Assembly: GCF_014842025.1 (NCBI RefSeq)
Contig: NZ_JACYUY010000008.1
Coordinates: 163,099 to 227,098 of the forward strand
DNA from: Massilia sp. CFBP 13721
Lineage (GTDB): Bacteria > Pseudomonadota > Gammaproteobacteria > Burkholderiales > Burkholderiaceae_D
Direction of reading: 5' to 3'
Length of the DNA: 64,000 nt
Numbering within the stretch: the stretch's first letter is position 1; every line of letters starts with the position of its first letter. The notes under the pieces were generated by a model. It was not told the DNA's origin and did not search any database. It saw only the letters and a list, made by a program, of their open reading frames with translations. Both the position numbers and the translations under genes were made by a program. Of the stretch, positions 32,434-42,100 are shown in pieces.

Positions 32434-35148
32434 TCAACCTTTATACCCCAAGGCCTTCATCGCCGCCGTCAGCGTCTTGGCCGCCTTGTCATACCCTTCC
32501 CACGGATCGTTGCCCTGGTCCAGGCGCGTGTGGGCATTCTTGACGTTCCACTGGTCGCTCGATTTCATGCCCGGCAATTCATCCCAGGACAGCGGCACCG
32601 AGATGCCCAGGCCCGGCCGGGCGCGTACCGACCAGGCGCTGACGGTGGTGGCGCCCTGGCCGTTGCGCAGGTAGTCGATGAAGATCTTGCCGACCCGGTT
32701 CTTGGCGCCGCTCTTGGCCGAAAAGCGGTCGGGGAAGGTCTTGGCCAGGTGGGTCACGATGGCCTGCGAAAAACCTCTTACCGTATCCCAGTCCTTGCCG
32801 CCCTTGATCGGCACCACCACGTGCAAGCCCTTGCCGCCGCTGGTTTTCAGGAACGCCGGCAAGCCGAGTTCCTCGAGGAAGGCGCGCATGACGAAGCCGG
32901 CTTCCTGCATCGCCGGCCACTCGGCGCCTTCGCCCGGGTCGAGGTCGAACACCATGCGATCGGGCTTGTCGTAGGACTTGCCGAAGGCATTTTGCGTGTG
33001 GAACTCGAGCGCGTTCCACTGCGCCGCCGCCAGGATACCGGCGATGTTGTCGACCGTGAGCATGGGCGGATGATCCGGGTCGAGCGCCTGGGGTAGCTGC
33101 TTCATGCCGGGCAGCTTCTTGATGTCGGCGTGCTTCTGGAACACCAGGTCGCCCTTGATGCCGGACGGCGCCCGCACAAGCGATACCGGGCGGCCCTTCA
33201 GGTGTTCCAGCATCAGGTTGCCGACCAGGGCGTAATAACGGACCACGTCCATCTTGGTGGCGCCGCTTTTCGGGTCGACGACGCGGTCGCCATTGGTGAT
33301 TTTCAGGGTGGCCGGCAGCGTGCCCTCGACCATGCCGGGCGCGTCGGTGGTGCTGGCGCCTGCGTCTTCATCGCTCATTTCAATCTCCTTCACGGGTGTC
33401 GGCAGTTCGCGCGTGATGCCGGCCGCCGGCTTGTCGCTGCGCAGGCCCTGGAATACCGGATGGCGCACGGCGCCGGCCTCGGTCCATTCCGAAAAGCTGA
33501 CCTCGGCGATCAGTTCCGGTTTCACCCAGTGGTGCTTGCGTCCGGGCACCGTGCGCGGCGGGAAGGGGCTGGCGTCGGTGTCGAGCGCCGCCAGCTTGGC
33601 CCGGATGTCGCGCAGGCTCTCGGCATTGAATCCGCTGCCGACGTTGCCCGCGTAGCGCAGCACGCCATCCTTGTCGTGGGTAGCGAGCAGCAGCGCGCCG
33701 ACGCCCTTGCGCGAACCCTTGGGATCGGTGTACCCAACAATCACGAATTCCTGGCGCAGCCCGCATTTCAGCTTGATCCAGTCCGGCGAGCGGCGCGAGA
33801 CATAATGCGAATCGCGGCGCTTGCCGATCACGCCTTCCAGGCCGATCTTGCAGGCGGCCACCACCAGCCCTTCCGGATCGGTGCCGAACTCGGCCGAGAA
33901 GCGCACGATCTCCGACGCCTTCGCCTGGTTGAGTGCGCCTTCGAGCAGTGCGCGGCGCTCGACCAGCGCCACCTTGCGCAGATCATAGCCGCCAAGATAG
34001 GGCGCGTCGAAAATGAAGTACATGATCCGGGCCCGGTTGCTGCCGTCGAAGGCGAGCTGCAGCAGGCCGAAATTCGGCCTGCCTTCCGCATCGTGCACGA
34101 CGATCTCGCCGTCGTACCAGCCATCCGGCAGCCCCATGCGTTCAATTTCCTGCTGCAGCGGGCGCAGTTTGTCGGTCCAGTCGTTGTTGTTGCGGGTGAT
34201 GAGGCTGACCTCGCCGCCCTCGATGCGCGCGAGCATGCGATAGCCGTCGAACTTGACCTCGAACACCCACTCTTCCGGATTGGCCGGCGGACCGTCGACC
34301 AGGGTCGCCAGTTCGGGAGCGAATTCCTTCGGCGGCGGCGCCTCGACCACGCCTTCGGGCAGGCTGGCGTCGCGCGCCTTGTCGGCCGCTTGCGCGGCGG
34401 CGGCGTCGGCTTTCGCTTTGGTGGTGCGGCCTTCCGCCCTGGCGGCGGATTTGGCAGCGGATTTGGCGGCGGGTTTGGCCGCCTCCTCCGCCTTGGCCTT
34501 GGTGGTGCGTCCTCGCTTCGGCGCGGCGGCCGACGCGTCGTCTTCCGCCTTGGCCTTGCCCTTCACCTTGGCCGGCACCTTTTCCCTCGTGCCCGGCATG
34601 GGCAGCGCCTTGACGCTGTCGGGCATCTCGTCGACGACCGAAAATTCGTCGGCCGGACGTACGTACTCGTCCTTTTCCTTGATCAGCAGCCAGGGTTCCT
34701 GCTTGTGGTCGCCGCGTCCCTTCATGCGCACCAGCACCCAGTTGCCGTGCATCTTGTGCCCATGCAGGCGGAATTTCAGGTTGCCCTTGCGGTAGCCTTC
34801 GTGCGGATCGCTCTCGGGTTCCCAGGTGCCCTTGTCCCAGATGATGACTTTGCCGGCGCCATACTGTTTTTCGGGAATGGTGCCCTCGAAATCCGAATAC
34901 GAGATCGGGTGATCCTCGACGTGCACGGCCATGCGTTTGTCGTGGCTGTCGTAGCTCGGCCCCTTCGGCACGGCCCAGCTTTTCATGGTGCCGTCGAGCT
35001 CGAGCCGGAAATCGTAGTGCAGGCGGCTGGCCCAATGTTTCTGGATCACGAAAGTAAGCGCCTCTTTCCCGGGTTCGCCGCCTTCGGCCGGCTCGGAGGT
35101 GATCGAAAAATCGCGCTTGGACTTATACAGCTTGAGGGCATCGGGCAT
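32434..35148 (-). CDS. ligD: DNA ligase D, multifunctional (PE-ligase-polymerase)
   Basis: A 904-residue NHEJ enzyme with the domain order phosphoesterase, ligase, polymerase. The N-terminal ~160 residues are the 3'-phosphoesterase (IQKHWASRLHYDFRLELDG, AVPKGPSYDS, HVEDHPISYSDFEG). A Lys/Ala-rich linker (~190-270) follows. The ATP-dependent ligase has its adenylated Lys near residue 299 (FEVKFDGYRML), then VGYTDPKGSRKGVGALLL in the OB domain. The archaeo-eukaryotic primase-type polymerase fills ~630-904 (FDLDPGEGAEWPAM with the catalytic Asp pair, LKTSGGKGLHVVVPI). It ends, fills and seals breaks held by Ku. The partner ku is at 29114-30175. Confidence 0.97.
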   Translation of the reverse strand: MPDALKLYKSKRDFSITSEPAEGGEPGKEALTFVIQKHWASRLHYDFRLELDGTMKSWAVPKGPSYDSHDKRMAVHVEDHPISYSDFEGTIPEKQYGAGKVIIWDKGTWEPESDPHEGYRKGNLKFRLHGHKMHGNWVLVRMKGRGDHKQEPWLLIKEKDEYVRPADEFSVVDEMPDSVKALPMPGTREKVPAKVKGKAKAEDDASAAAPKRGRTTKAKAEEAAKPAAKSAAKSAARAEGRTTKAKADAAAAQAADKARDASLPEGVVEAPPPKEFAPELATLVDGPPANPEEWVFEVKFDGYRMLARIEGGEVSLITRNNNDWTDKLRPLQQEIERMGLPDGWYDGEIVVHDAEGRPNFGLLQLAFDGSNRARIMYFIFDAPYLGGYDLRKVALVERRALLEGALNQAKASEIVRFSAEFGTDPEGLVVAACKIGLEGVIGKRRDSHYVSRRSPDWIKLKCGLRQEFVIVGYTDPKGSRKGVGALLLATHDKDGVLRYAGNVGSGFNAESLRDIRAKLAALDTDASPFPPRTVPGRKHHWVKPELIAEVSFSEWTEAGAVRHPVFQGLRSDKPAAGITRELPTPVKEIEMSDEDAGASTTDAPGMVEGTLPATLKITNGDRVVDPKSGATKMDVVRYYALVGNLMLEHLKGRPVSLVRAPSGIKGDLVFQKHADIKKLPGMKQLPQALDPDHPPMLTVDNIAGILAAAQWNALEFHTQNAFGKSYDKPDRMVFDLDPGEGAEWPAMQEAGFVMRAFLEELGLPAFLKTSGGKGLHVVVPIKGGKDWDTVRGFSQAIVTHLAKTFPDRFSAKSGAKNRVGKIFIDYLRNGQGATTVSAWSVRARPGLGISVPLSWDELPGMKSSDQWNVKNAHTRLDQGNDPWEGYDKAAKTLTAAMKALGYKG

Positions 35149-35383
35149 GGCGAACTCCTGCGTTTTCCGTTGATGCCAGTGTAGGCAGGAGGCGCCGACA
35201 CGACTGTACGGCAGCTAACGGTCGTGCTGTGCGCATACGCGGGCACGGTTTGTAACCGGATGTAAATTCGCGTCAACCTTGCCGGGTCAGCCCGCGTTAT
35301 CGGAGGCAGCAGCACCGGGAACGCAGCGCAGGTTCCCAATCCGATGGGTCCAAGCATTTCCACTCAATGAAGGAATGACCACC

Positions 35384-35725
35384 ATGAGCAAAATCGTCGC
35401 TACCCTGATCGCCGGCCTGTTCGCCACCTCGGCATTCGCCCAGAGCACCGCTACCCAGACGACCACCCCGGCCACCAAGGCGGAAGCCAAGGAAGCGAAA
35501 GAAGTTGCAAAGGCCGATGCCAAGGTAGAAAAGGCATCGGCCGAAGCAAAGGCCGACGTCGCCGAGGCGAAAGCCGACGCCGCGAAAGACAAGGCCAAGG
35601 CCACCAAGAAAGCGGCCAAGAAAAAAGCCGACGCCAAGGCCGACGCCGCCGAAGCGAAGGCCGAGCACAAGGCCGACAGCCACGCTGCGCACACCACCAC
35701 CACGACCACGAATACAGCCAGATAA
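35384..35725 (+). CDS. Exported Lys/Ala-rich protein (histone-like composition)
   Basis: A 113-residue protein: signal peptide MSKIVATLIAGLFATSAFAQ, then almost entirely Ala, Lys, Glu and Asp in an AEAKADAAKDKAKA-type pattern, ending in a His/Thr-rich tail (HAAHTTTTTTNTAR). It is expected to form a long charged helix or coiled coil in the periplasm. Such proteins are common next to stress genes in Oxalobacteraceae but have no assigned function. Two in-frame ATGs (35375, 35384) are possible; spacing from AAGGA and a clean signal peptide favour 35384. A strong terminator follows. Confidence 0.75.
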   Translation: MSKIVATLIAGLFATSAFAQSTATQTTTPATKAEAKEAKEVAKADAKVEKASAEAKADVAEAKADAAKDKAKATKKAAKKKADAKADAAEAKAEHKADSHAAHTTTTTTNTAR

Positions 35726-35754
35726 TTACAGGCCGCTCGAGCCCCACCATAGCC

Positions 35755-35786
35755 CAAAAAGGACAGGGTTCGCCCTGTCTTTTTTC
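35755..35786 (+). terminator. Rho-independent terminator
   Basis: GACAGGG-TTCG-CCCTGTC (35762-35779) with a UUCG tetraloop, flanked by A5 and T6, so possibly bidirectional. It ends the Lys/Ala-rich gene. Confidence 0.9.
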
Positions 35787-35881
35787 GTCCCGGCTCTCGT
35801 TCCATCAGTTTCACCAAAGCCGATTTTCACCCCGCCCCGGCGCATGCTCTACAATATGCGCACCCCTTCCTGGAGCGCGCC

Positions 35882-36829
35882 ATGCACAAGATCGTCTTCC
35901 TCGACCGCGACAGCCTGCTTGCCAAAGTACGGCGTCCCGTTTTCGACCACGACTGGCAAGACCATCCCGCGACCGCGCCCGACCAGGTGGTCGAGCGCCT
36001 GCGCGGCGCGACGATCGCCGTCACCAACAAGGTGCCGCTGCGCGCCGAGGCGCTCGAGCAGTTGCCGGACCTGCGCATGGTGGCGGTCGCCGCCACCGGC
36101 ACCGACAACGTCGACCTCGCCGCCTGCCGCGCGCGCGGCATCGCGGTCGCCAACATCCGCAATTATTCGGGCGTCTCGGTGCCCGAGCACTGCTTCACCC
36201 TGATGCTGGCGCTGCGTCGCAACCTGCGCGCCTACGCGACCGACGTCGAAGCGGGCCGCTGGGAGCGTTCGAACCGTTTCTGCCTGCTCGACCACCCGAT
36301 CGGCGACCTGGCCGGCAGCCGGCTCGGCATCGTCGGCTACGGCGCGCTGGGCCGGCGCGTGGCGCAGATCGGCCAGGCCTTCGGCATGACGGTCGCCACC
36401 ACCTCGCGCTCGCCGGTGAACGAACCCGGCGTGACGCAACTCGCACTGGACGCATTGCTGGCGACGTCGGACGTGATCAGCCTGCACCTGCCCCTGGCCG
36501 AGGCCACCCGCCACCTGATCGGCGCGCGCGAACTGGGCCTGATGAAGCCGGGCGCGCTCCTGATCAATACCGCGCGCGGCGGCCTGGTCGACGAGGATGC
36601 GCTGGCCGAGGCGCTGATGCGGCGCACGATCGGCGGCGCCGGCTTCGACGTGCTCAGCAAGGAACCGCCCTCGCAGGACAATCCGCTGCTGGGCCTGCGC
36701 CTGCCGAATTTCATCCTCACCCCGCACGTGGCCTGGGCCAGCAGCGGGGCGATGCAGACGCTGGCCGATATGCTGGTCGATAACATCGAGGCGTGGCAAG
36801 CGGGACGGGCGACGAATCTGGTGAGCTGA
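35882..36829 (+). CDS. D-2-hydroxyacid dehydrogenase (hydroxypyruvate/glyoxylate reductase-like)
   Basis: A 315-residue NAD(P)-dependent 2-hydroxyacid dehydrogenase. The substrate domain has MVAVAATGTDNVDL and IRNYSGVSVPEHCFTLMLAL. The Rossmann motif is LGIVGYGALGRRVAQIGQAFGM. The catalytic Arg, Glu and His lie in LLINTARGGLVDEDAL, FDVLSKEPPS and FILTPHVAWASSGAM. It reduces 2-keto acids such as hydroxypyruvate or glyoxylate. Trp in PHVAWAS follows the active-site His as in most relatives. The gene stands alone between a terminator and a dispersed repeat. Confidence 0.93.
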   Translation: MHKIVFLDRDSLLAKVRRPVFDHDWQDHPATAPDQVVERLRGATIAVTNKVPLRAEALEQLPDLRMVAVAATGTDNVDLAACRARGIAVANIRNYSGVSVPEHCFTLMLALRRNLRAYATDVEAGRWERSNRFCLLDHPIGDLAGSRLGIVGYGALGRRVAQIGQAFGMTVATTSRSPVNEPGVTQLALDALLATSDVISLHLPLAEATRHLIGARELGLMKPGALLINTARGGLVDEDALAEALMRRTIGGAGFDVLSKEPPSQDNPLLGLRLPNFILTPHVAWASSGAMQTLADMLVDNIEAWQAGRATNLVS

Positions 36830-36839
36830 GCGGGTTTTC

Positions 36840-36968
36840 GTAGGGTGGGCACTTGTGCCCACGCGGTATGGCACCGTGGCGTACCACACCGTATGTCCCA
36901 AATCGCGGTCTGCGGAAACTGTGCGGTTCGCCGAGGCACGACCGCGTGGGCACAAGTGCCCACCCTAC
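36840..36968. repeat. GTAGGGTGG-family inverted repeat pair
   Basis: GTAGGGTGGGCACTTGTGCC at 36840 and the exact reverse complement ending at 36968 (GGCACAAGTGCCCACCCTAC) flank ~85 unrelated bases. Arms are perfect over at least 24 bases. It fills a convergent intergenic gap. Confidence 0.85.
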
Positions 36969-36971
36969 GGC

Positions 36972-39020
36972 TTATTGCAGCCGGATCGTCATATCGAAAA
37001 TCCACGTGCGACGGATTTCAACCACATCGTACTGGCGCGCCAGCGCCGGCGGGAACGGCCCATAAGGCGCCTGGCCCGCCACCACCTGCCTGATCGCCTC
37101 GTCGATGGCGGGCACGCCGCTCGAGACCACGAAGGTCACCTTCTCGACCGAACCGTCGGCGCGCACCGCGACCGTCACGACCGGCTGGGTGTGCCGCTGC
37201 TTCACCAGTTCGCGCACCGTGTCGAAAGCCATGTTCATCTCGATCTTGCGGCTCATCGCCTGCGCGTACTGGACCAGGTCGGCGTTGGCGTCGGCACGGC
37301 CGAACAGCCAGCCGCGGCGCAGGCTGCTGGTCGTGGGCGTGCGCGCGGCGTCGCGCTGGACGGCTTCCTGGTTGAGTTGCCGGCCGATCGCGCGCAGGCG
37401 CTCCTCGCGCTCGGCCTCCTGCGCGGCACGCTCGCGTTGGGCCTGTTCCTGGCGTACCTGTTCCTGGCGCGCCGCCTCCTGCCTGGCCATCTCTTCGCGT
37501 GCCGCCGCCTGCTTTGCGGCGTCCTGGCGCGCTGCTTCCTGACGGACTGCTTCCTGACGCGCCGTTTCCTGCCGCGCGGCGTCCTGGCGCGCTGCTTCTT
37601 GACGGGCTGCTTCCTGCCTTGCAGCTTCTTGTCGTGCCCCTTCCTGTCGTGCAGCCTCCTGTCGTGCCGCCTCCTGTCGCGCGGCTTCCTGACGTGCCGC
37701 TTCCTGTCGCGCGGCTTCTTGACGTGCAGCTTCCTGCTTCGCTGCCGCTTGTCGTAGCGTTTCCTGCCTTGCTGCTTCCTGTCGCGCGGCGTCCTGCCTG
37801 GCGACTTCCTGACGGGCCGCTTCCTGACGCGCGGCTTCCTGCCTGGCGACTTCCTGACGGGCCGCTTCCTGACGCGCGGCTTCCTGCCTGGCGACTTCCT
37901 GACGGGCCGCTTCCTGACGCGCGGCTTCCTGCTTCGCCGCCTCTTGTCGCAGCGCCGCCTGCCTTGCTGTTTCTTGCCTCGCTGCGTCCTGACGCGCGGC
38001 TTCCTGCCTGATCGCTTCCTGGCGGGCCGTCTCCTGCTTCAATGCGTCCTGCCGCGCCGCTTCCTGTCGTGCGGCTTCCTGCTTCGCCGCCGCTTGGCGC
38101 AGCGTATCCTGCCTTGCTGTCTCTTGCCTCGCCGCGTCCTGGCGCGCAGTTTCCTGTCTGATCGCGTCCTGGCGCGCCGCGTCCAATCGGGCTTGCTCCT
38201 GGCGCGCAGCCTCGGCGCGTGCCAGTTCCTGACTGGCCGCTTCCTGCCGCGCCAGTTCGTCCAACCGGGCCTGTTCCTGCGCTGCGGCCGCCAACCGCGC
38301 CGCTTCGTTCCTGGCCGCTTCCTCGGCGCGCGCGGCTTGCTCGCGCCGCTCGGCCTGCGCCGTCAACTCGGCCTGTCGTCGCGCCTGCGCCTGCCGCGCG
38401 TCCTCGAGCGGATCGCTCGCCTGCAGTGGCAGGTCCGGCGCCTTGTCATCAACGGCAGCACGCACCCGGGGCGCCGCGGGCGCAACCGGCAGGTTCACTT
38501 CGGGCCGCTTTGCCGGCGGCGGCACAGGCGCCCCAGGGGCAGCAGGCGCAGGATCGAGGGCGATGACTGGTAAGGGGATCGACACCAGGGCGGGCACGTC
38601 GTCGACAGCGGCGGGCGGCACCATGGCCAGCGCGGTCACGGTGGGCGCAGCGGCGCGTTCGCCGACGGCGGCCGGCGCCACGCCCCGTGGGAGCGGCGCG
38701 GTGGCCGCCGGTGCAGGTGCAGGTACAGGTACCGTTACCGGCGCCGGCGCCGGCGCCAGCACCACGCGTAAGTCGTCGGCGCCCAGGCGCCTTTCCTGCC
38801 ATGGCAAGTTCAGCCCGGGCAGGCCCAGCGTATCGCCGCCCAGCGCGATGCTGAGCAGCAGCGCGTGCGCCAGCAAGGACACCGACACCGCCGTGCCCAG
38901 GCGCCCGCGGCTGCGCGCCGCCGCGAAGACCGGCGCCACCTCGACGCCGGCCGGCGGCCGCTCGGCGTCCTCTAGCGGCGCGGGGATAGGTACTTGGACG
39001 AGCTGGAGCGGTTTGGCCAT
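36972..39020 (-). CDS. TonB-family protein with giant ARQEA pentapeptide repeat tract
   Basis: A 682-residue inner-membrane-anchored protein. One helix (LGTAVSVSLLAHALLLSIAL) is followed by a Pro/Ala-rich spacer (~90-195). Then ~270 residues are mostly 5-residue units of the ARQEA type with variants ARQDA, ARQET and AKQEA, predicted as one very long charged helix like TolA domain II. The C-terminal ~100 residues form a TonB/TolA-type domain (VVTVAVRADGSVEKVTFVVSSGVPAIDEAIRQ, then the final strand RTWIFDMTIRL). It should span the periplasm and touch outer-membrane partners. A long helix plus a TonB_C-like end is a TolA/TonB hybrid layout. Repeat number may vary between strains. Confidence 0.88.
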   Translation of the reverse strand: MAKPLQLVQVPIPAPLEDAERPPAGVEVAPVFAAARSRGRLGTAVSVSLLAHALLLSIALGGDTLGLPGLNLPWQERRLGADDLRVVLAPAPAPVTVPVPAPAPAATAPLPRGVAPAAVGERAAAPTVTALAMVPPAAVDDVPALVSIPLPVIALDPAPAAPGAPVPPPAKRPEVNLPVAPAAPRVRAAVDDKAPDLPLQASDPLEDARQAQARRQAELTAQAERREQAARAEEAARNEAARLAAAAQEQARLDELARQEAASQELARAEAARQEQARLDAARQDAIRQETARQDAARQETARQDTLRQAAAKQEAARQEAARQDALKQETARQEAIRQEAARQDAARQETARQAALRQEAAKQEAARQEAARQEVARQEAARQEAARQEVARQEAARQEAARQEVARQDAARQEAARQETLRQAAAKQEAARQEAARQEAARQEAARQEAARQEAARQEGARQEAARQEAARQEAARQDAARQETARQEAVRQEAARQDAAKQAAAREEMARQEAARQEQVRQEQAQRERAAQEAEREERLRAIGRQLNQEAVQRDAARTPTTSSLRRGWLFGRADANADLVQYAQAMSRKIEMNMAFDTVRELVKQRHTQPVVTVAVRADGSVEKVTFVVSSGVPAIDEAIRQVVAGQAPYGPFPPALARQYDVVEIRRTWIFDMTIRLQ
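37801..37935 (-). repeat. Perfect 45-bp triplication inside the ARQEA tract
   Basis: Three consecutive 45-base units (37801-37845, 37846-37890, 37891-37935) are identical except for the last few bases of the third. Each encodes three pentapeptides. This points to recent in-frame expansion by slippage or recombination within a 15-base-periodic minisatellite of about 0.8 kb. Confidence 0.85.
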
Positions 39021-39103
39021 TGGGACGAATGCGGACGAGTGCGGAGATGCCGGCGAGGCAACGAACTCAGCGATGCTATCACAGCGCTGCCATCAACCGG
39101 ACA

Positions 39104-42100
39104 TCAGGCAGCGGCCGGCGCCGGCGCGCGCGCCTCGGCCACGCGCAAGGGCAGCTCGAGGATGAAGACGGTCCCGCCGCCGGGCGCACCCTCGACCCGG
39201 ATCGCGCCTTTCATCAGCGAGGTGGCGATGGTGTGGGCGATGTTCAGTCCGAGGCCGGTACCGCCCTGCCCCATGCGCGTGGTGAAGAAGGGATCGAACA
39301 CGCGCGGCAGGTGCTCGCGCGCGATGCCGCGACCGTCGTCGGCGAACACGATGCGTACCCAGTGCTGGTCGATGGGTTCGGCCGACAGGCGCATGCTGCC
39401 GCCCGGACCGTCGAAGGCGTGCAGCAGCGCGTTGTTGACGAAGTTGATCAGCACCTGGCCGAGCGGCCCGGGATAGCTGTCCATGATGATCCCGCCCGGC
39501 ACCGCCAGCGTCAGGGTATGGCCGGCCAGGCGCACCTTGTTCATCAGGGTGGCGAGGATTTCCTGGCAGGCCTGGGCCAGGTCGAAGCGGCGCCGCTGGG
39601 CGCTGGCCTGGTCGACCGAGACCTGGCGGAAGCTGTTGACCAGGTCGGCGGCCTGGTGCAGGCTGCGCACGATCAGCTGCGACGCTTCGCCGGCGGCCTC
39701 CATGTAGCCTTCCAGCTCCGCGCGCCGCAGCGCCGCGCTGTCGAGCGCCTGCATGATGTGCAGCGTCTTTTCGTGCAGGGTGCTGGCCATCAGCAGGCTG
39801 TTGCCGATCGGGGTGTTCAGTTCGTGCGCGACGCCGGCCACGAGCGAGCCGAGCGAGGCGAGCTTTTCCTGCGCCGCAAGCTGGCCCTGCACGTCCTTCA
39901 GCTGGCGGTAGGCCTGGGCATTGTCGAGCGCGACGGCGACGTAGGCCGCCAGCGTGCGCAGCATGTCCAGGTGCACGCGCTGGTAGGCGCGCGGCGCGAA
40001 GCTCTGCACCCCGAGCGCGCCCAGCACGCGCTGACCGACCGCGACCGGTACGTACAGGAAAGACTGCGGTAACGGATGCGCAGAGCCGGCATCGCGCGCG
40101 CACGGCAGCGCGTACGCCGCTACTTCCTGCGGGTCGACGCCCGGCAGGTAGCGCGCGGCGTCCTGGGCCAGCTCGTTGATGAACACCTCGCGCCCGTGCT
40201 CGATGCACCACGCGGCCAGCTGGCGCTGCTCGACTTCGCCTATGCGCCGGTCGCCCTGCGCACTGGGGCAGCGGCGCCCATCGACCACCGCATAGGCGAA
40301 GTCGAACAGCGCGCCATCCGGCCGCGCCACCGCGACCGCGAATACCGGCGCTTCCATCAGCACCTGTACGTGTTCGTAGAGCGTGGCCATGATCGCCTCG
40401 GTGTCGAGGTTGGCGGTCAGGCGGCGGCCGATGTCGGACAGCAGCGCGATGTTGCGGCGCGCGCTGTCGGCCGCCACTTCCTGTTCCTCGGCTTCGCGCT
40501 TGCGCAGTTCGGCCGCGTCCTTCTGCAGCATCAGCTCGGCCGTGCGCGCGCTCACCTCGCGCTCGAGCATGTTCTTTTGCTGGGTCAGCGCGCGGATGCG
40601 CATGCGGTAGCCGGCCGCCAGCAGCGCGGCGCCGAGGGCCAGCGCCAGCAGGCGGAACCACCAGCTCTTCCACCAGGGCGGCGTGATCGTCACCGTCACC
40701 GCCGCCGGCACGTCGCTCCAGACGCCGTCCTTGTTACTGGCCCGCACCCGGAACACGTATGTCCCCGGATCGAGGTTGGTATAGGTGGCGAAGCGGCGGG
40801 CGGCATCGGTATCGACCCAGCCCTTGTCGAAGCCCTCGAGCTGGTAGGCGTAGCGGTTGCTGCCCGGCGCCGCGTAGTGCAGGCCGGCGAACTCGAACGA
40901 GAACACCGATTCGCGCTGGGTCAGCGTGATCTCGCGGGTGCGGTCGACCGCCGTGGCGAGCCGCTGCGGCTTGTTAAAGACCAGGAAATCGGTGATCCGC
41001 ACCGCCGGCGGATAGGGGTTGTCGCGGATCGCAGCGGGCATGAACGAGACCAGGCCGTTGACGCCGCCGAAATGCAGCTGGCCGTCCGGCCCGCGCGCGC
41101 TCGAGCCGACATAGAAGGTACCTTCGTTCAGGCCATCCTTGGCCGTGTAGTGCTTGTACTGGCCGCTGGCCGGGTCGTAGCGGCCGATGCCGTCGGTCAT
41201 GCTGGCCCACAGGCGTCCCTGGCCGTCTTCGAGCACGGCGCCGATCGGCAGCGGCTCGGGCGCGTCGCGCAGCCGCACCAGGCGAAAGGCGGCCCTGCCC
41301 GCGCTGTCGCGGTCGAGCAAGTGCAGGCCGCCGGCGGTGCCGACCCAGAGCTGGCCGCGCCGGCTGACGGTGACGGCGTAGACGCGGTTGTGGCGCAGGC
41401 TGCCGGGATTGTGGGGATCGTGGCGGTAGTGGGTGAAGACGCCGCTGCGGCGGTCGAAGCGGTCGAGGCCATTGTCGGTGCCGATCCAGAGCATGCCTTG
41501 CGCATCCTCGACCATCTGGAACAGGGTGTTGTCGCCGATGCCGGCCGGATTGCGCGGGTCGTGGCGCCAGCTCTGGCGCACCCGCAGGTCGTCGTCCAGC
41601 TGGTACAGGCCGGCGCGCGTCACCGCCCACAAGGTGCCATCGCGCGTGCGCTGCACGTCTTGCACCACGGTCGTACCGAGGCCGGGCAGCGCGACCGGGT
41701 GGAACGGCCCGCCGCGCACGTCGCTCCAGGCCAGCGCCCCGGCGCTGCCGACATACAGGCGCTCGCCGACGATGGACAGGCTGTGCACGACGTCGCTCGG
41801 AATGGTGTCGGCGCGGCCGGGCTGGTGGCGCAGCTGCGTGGTGGCGCCGCTCTCCGGGTCGAGCAGCACCAGGCCGCCGCCGGTGGTGCCGATCCAGACC
41901 TTGCCGTCGGCGCGCACGGCGACGTCGCGTGCCTTTTCGAAGCCGATCCGGTAGCCGCCGTCGGGACGGAAGCTGAAGTTCGAGAAGCCGCCGCTGGCCA
42001 GGTCGGTGCGCGACAGGCCGCGCACCCGGGTGCCGACCCAGAGCGTGCCACTGCGGTCGATCCGGATCGCGCTGACCTGGTTGTCGGACAGGCTGTGCGG

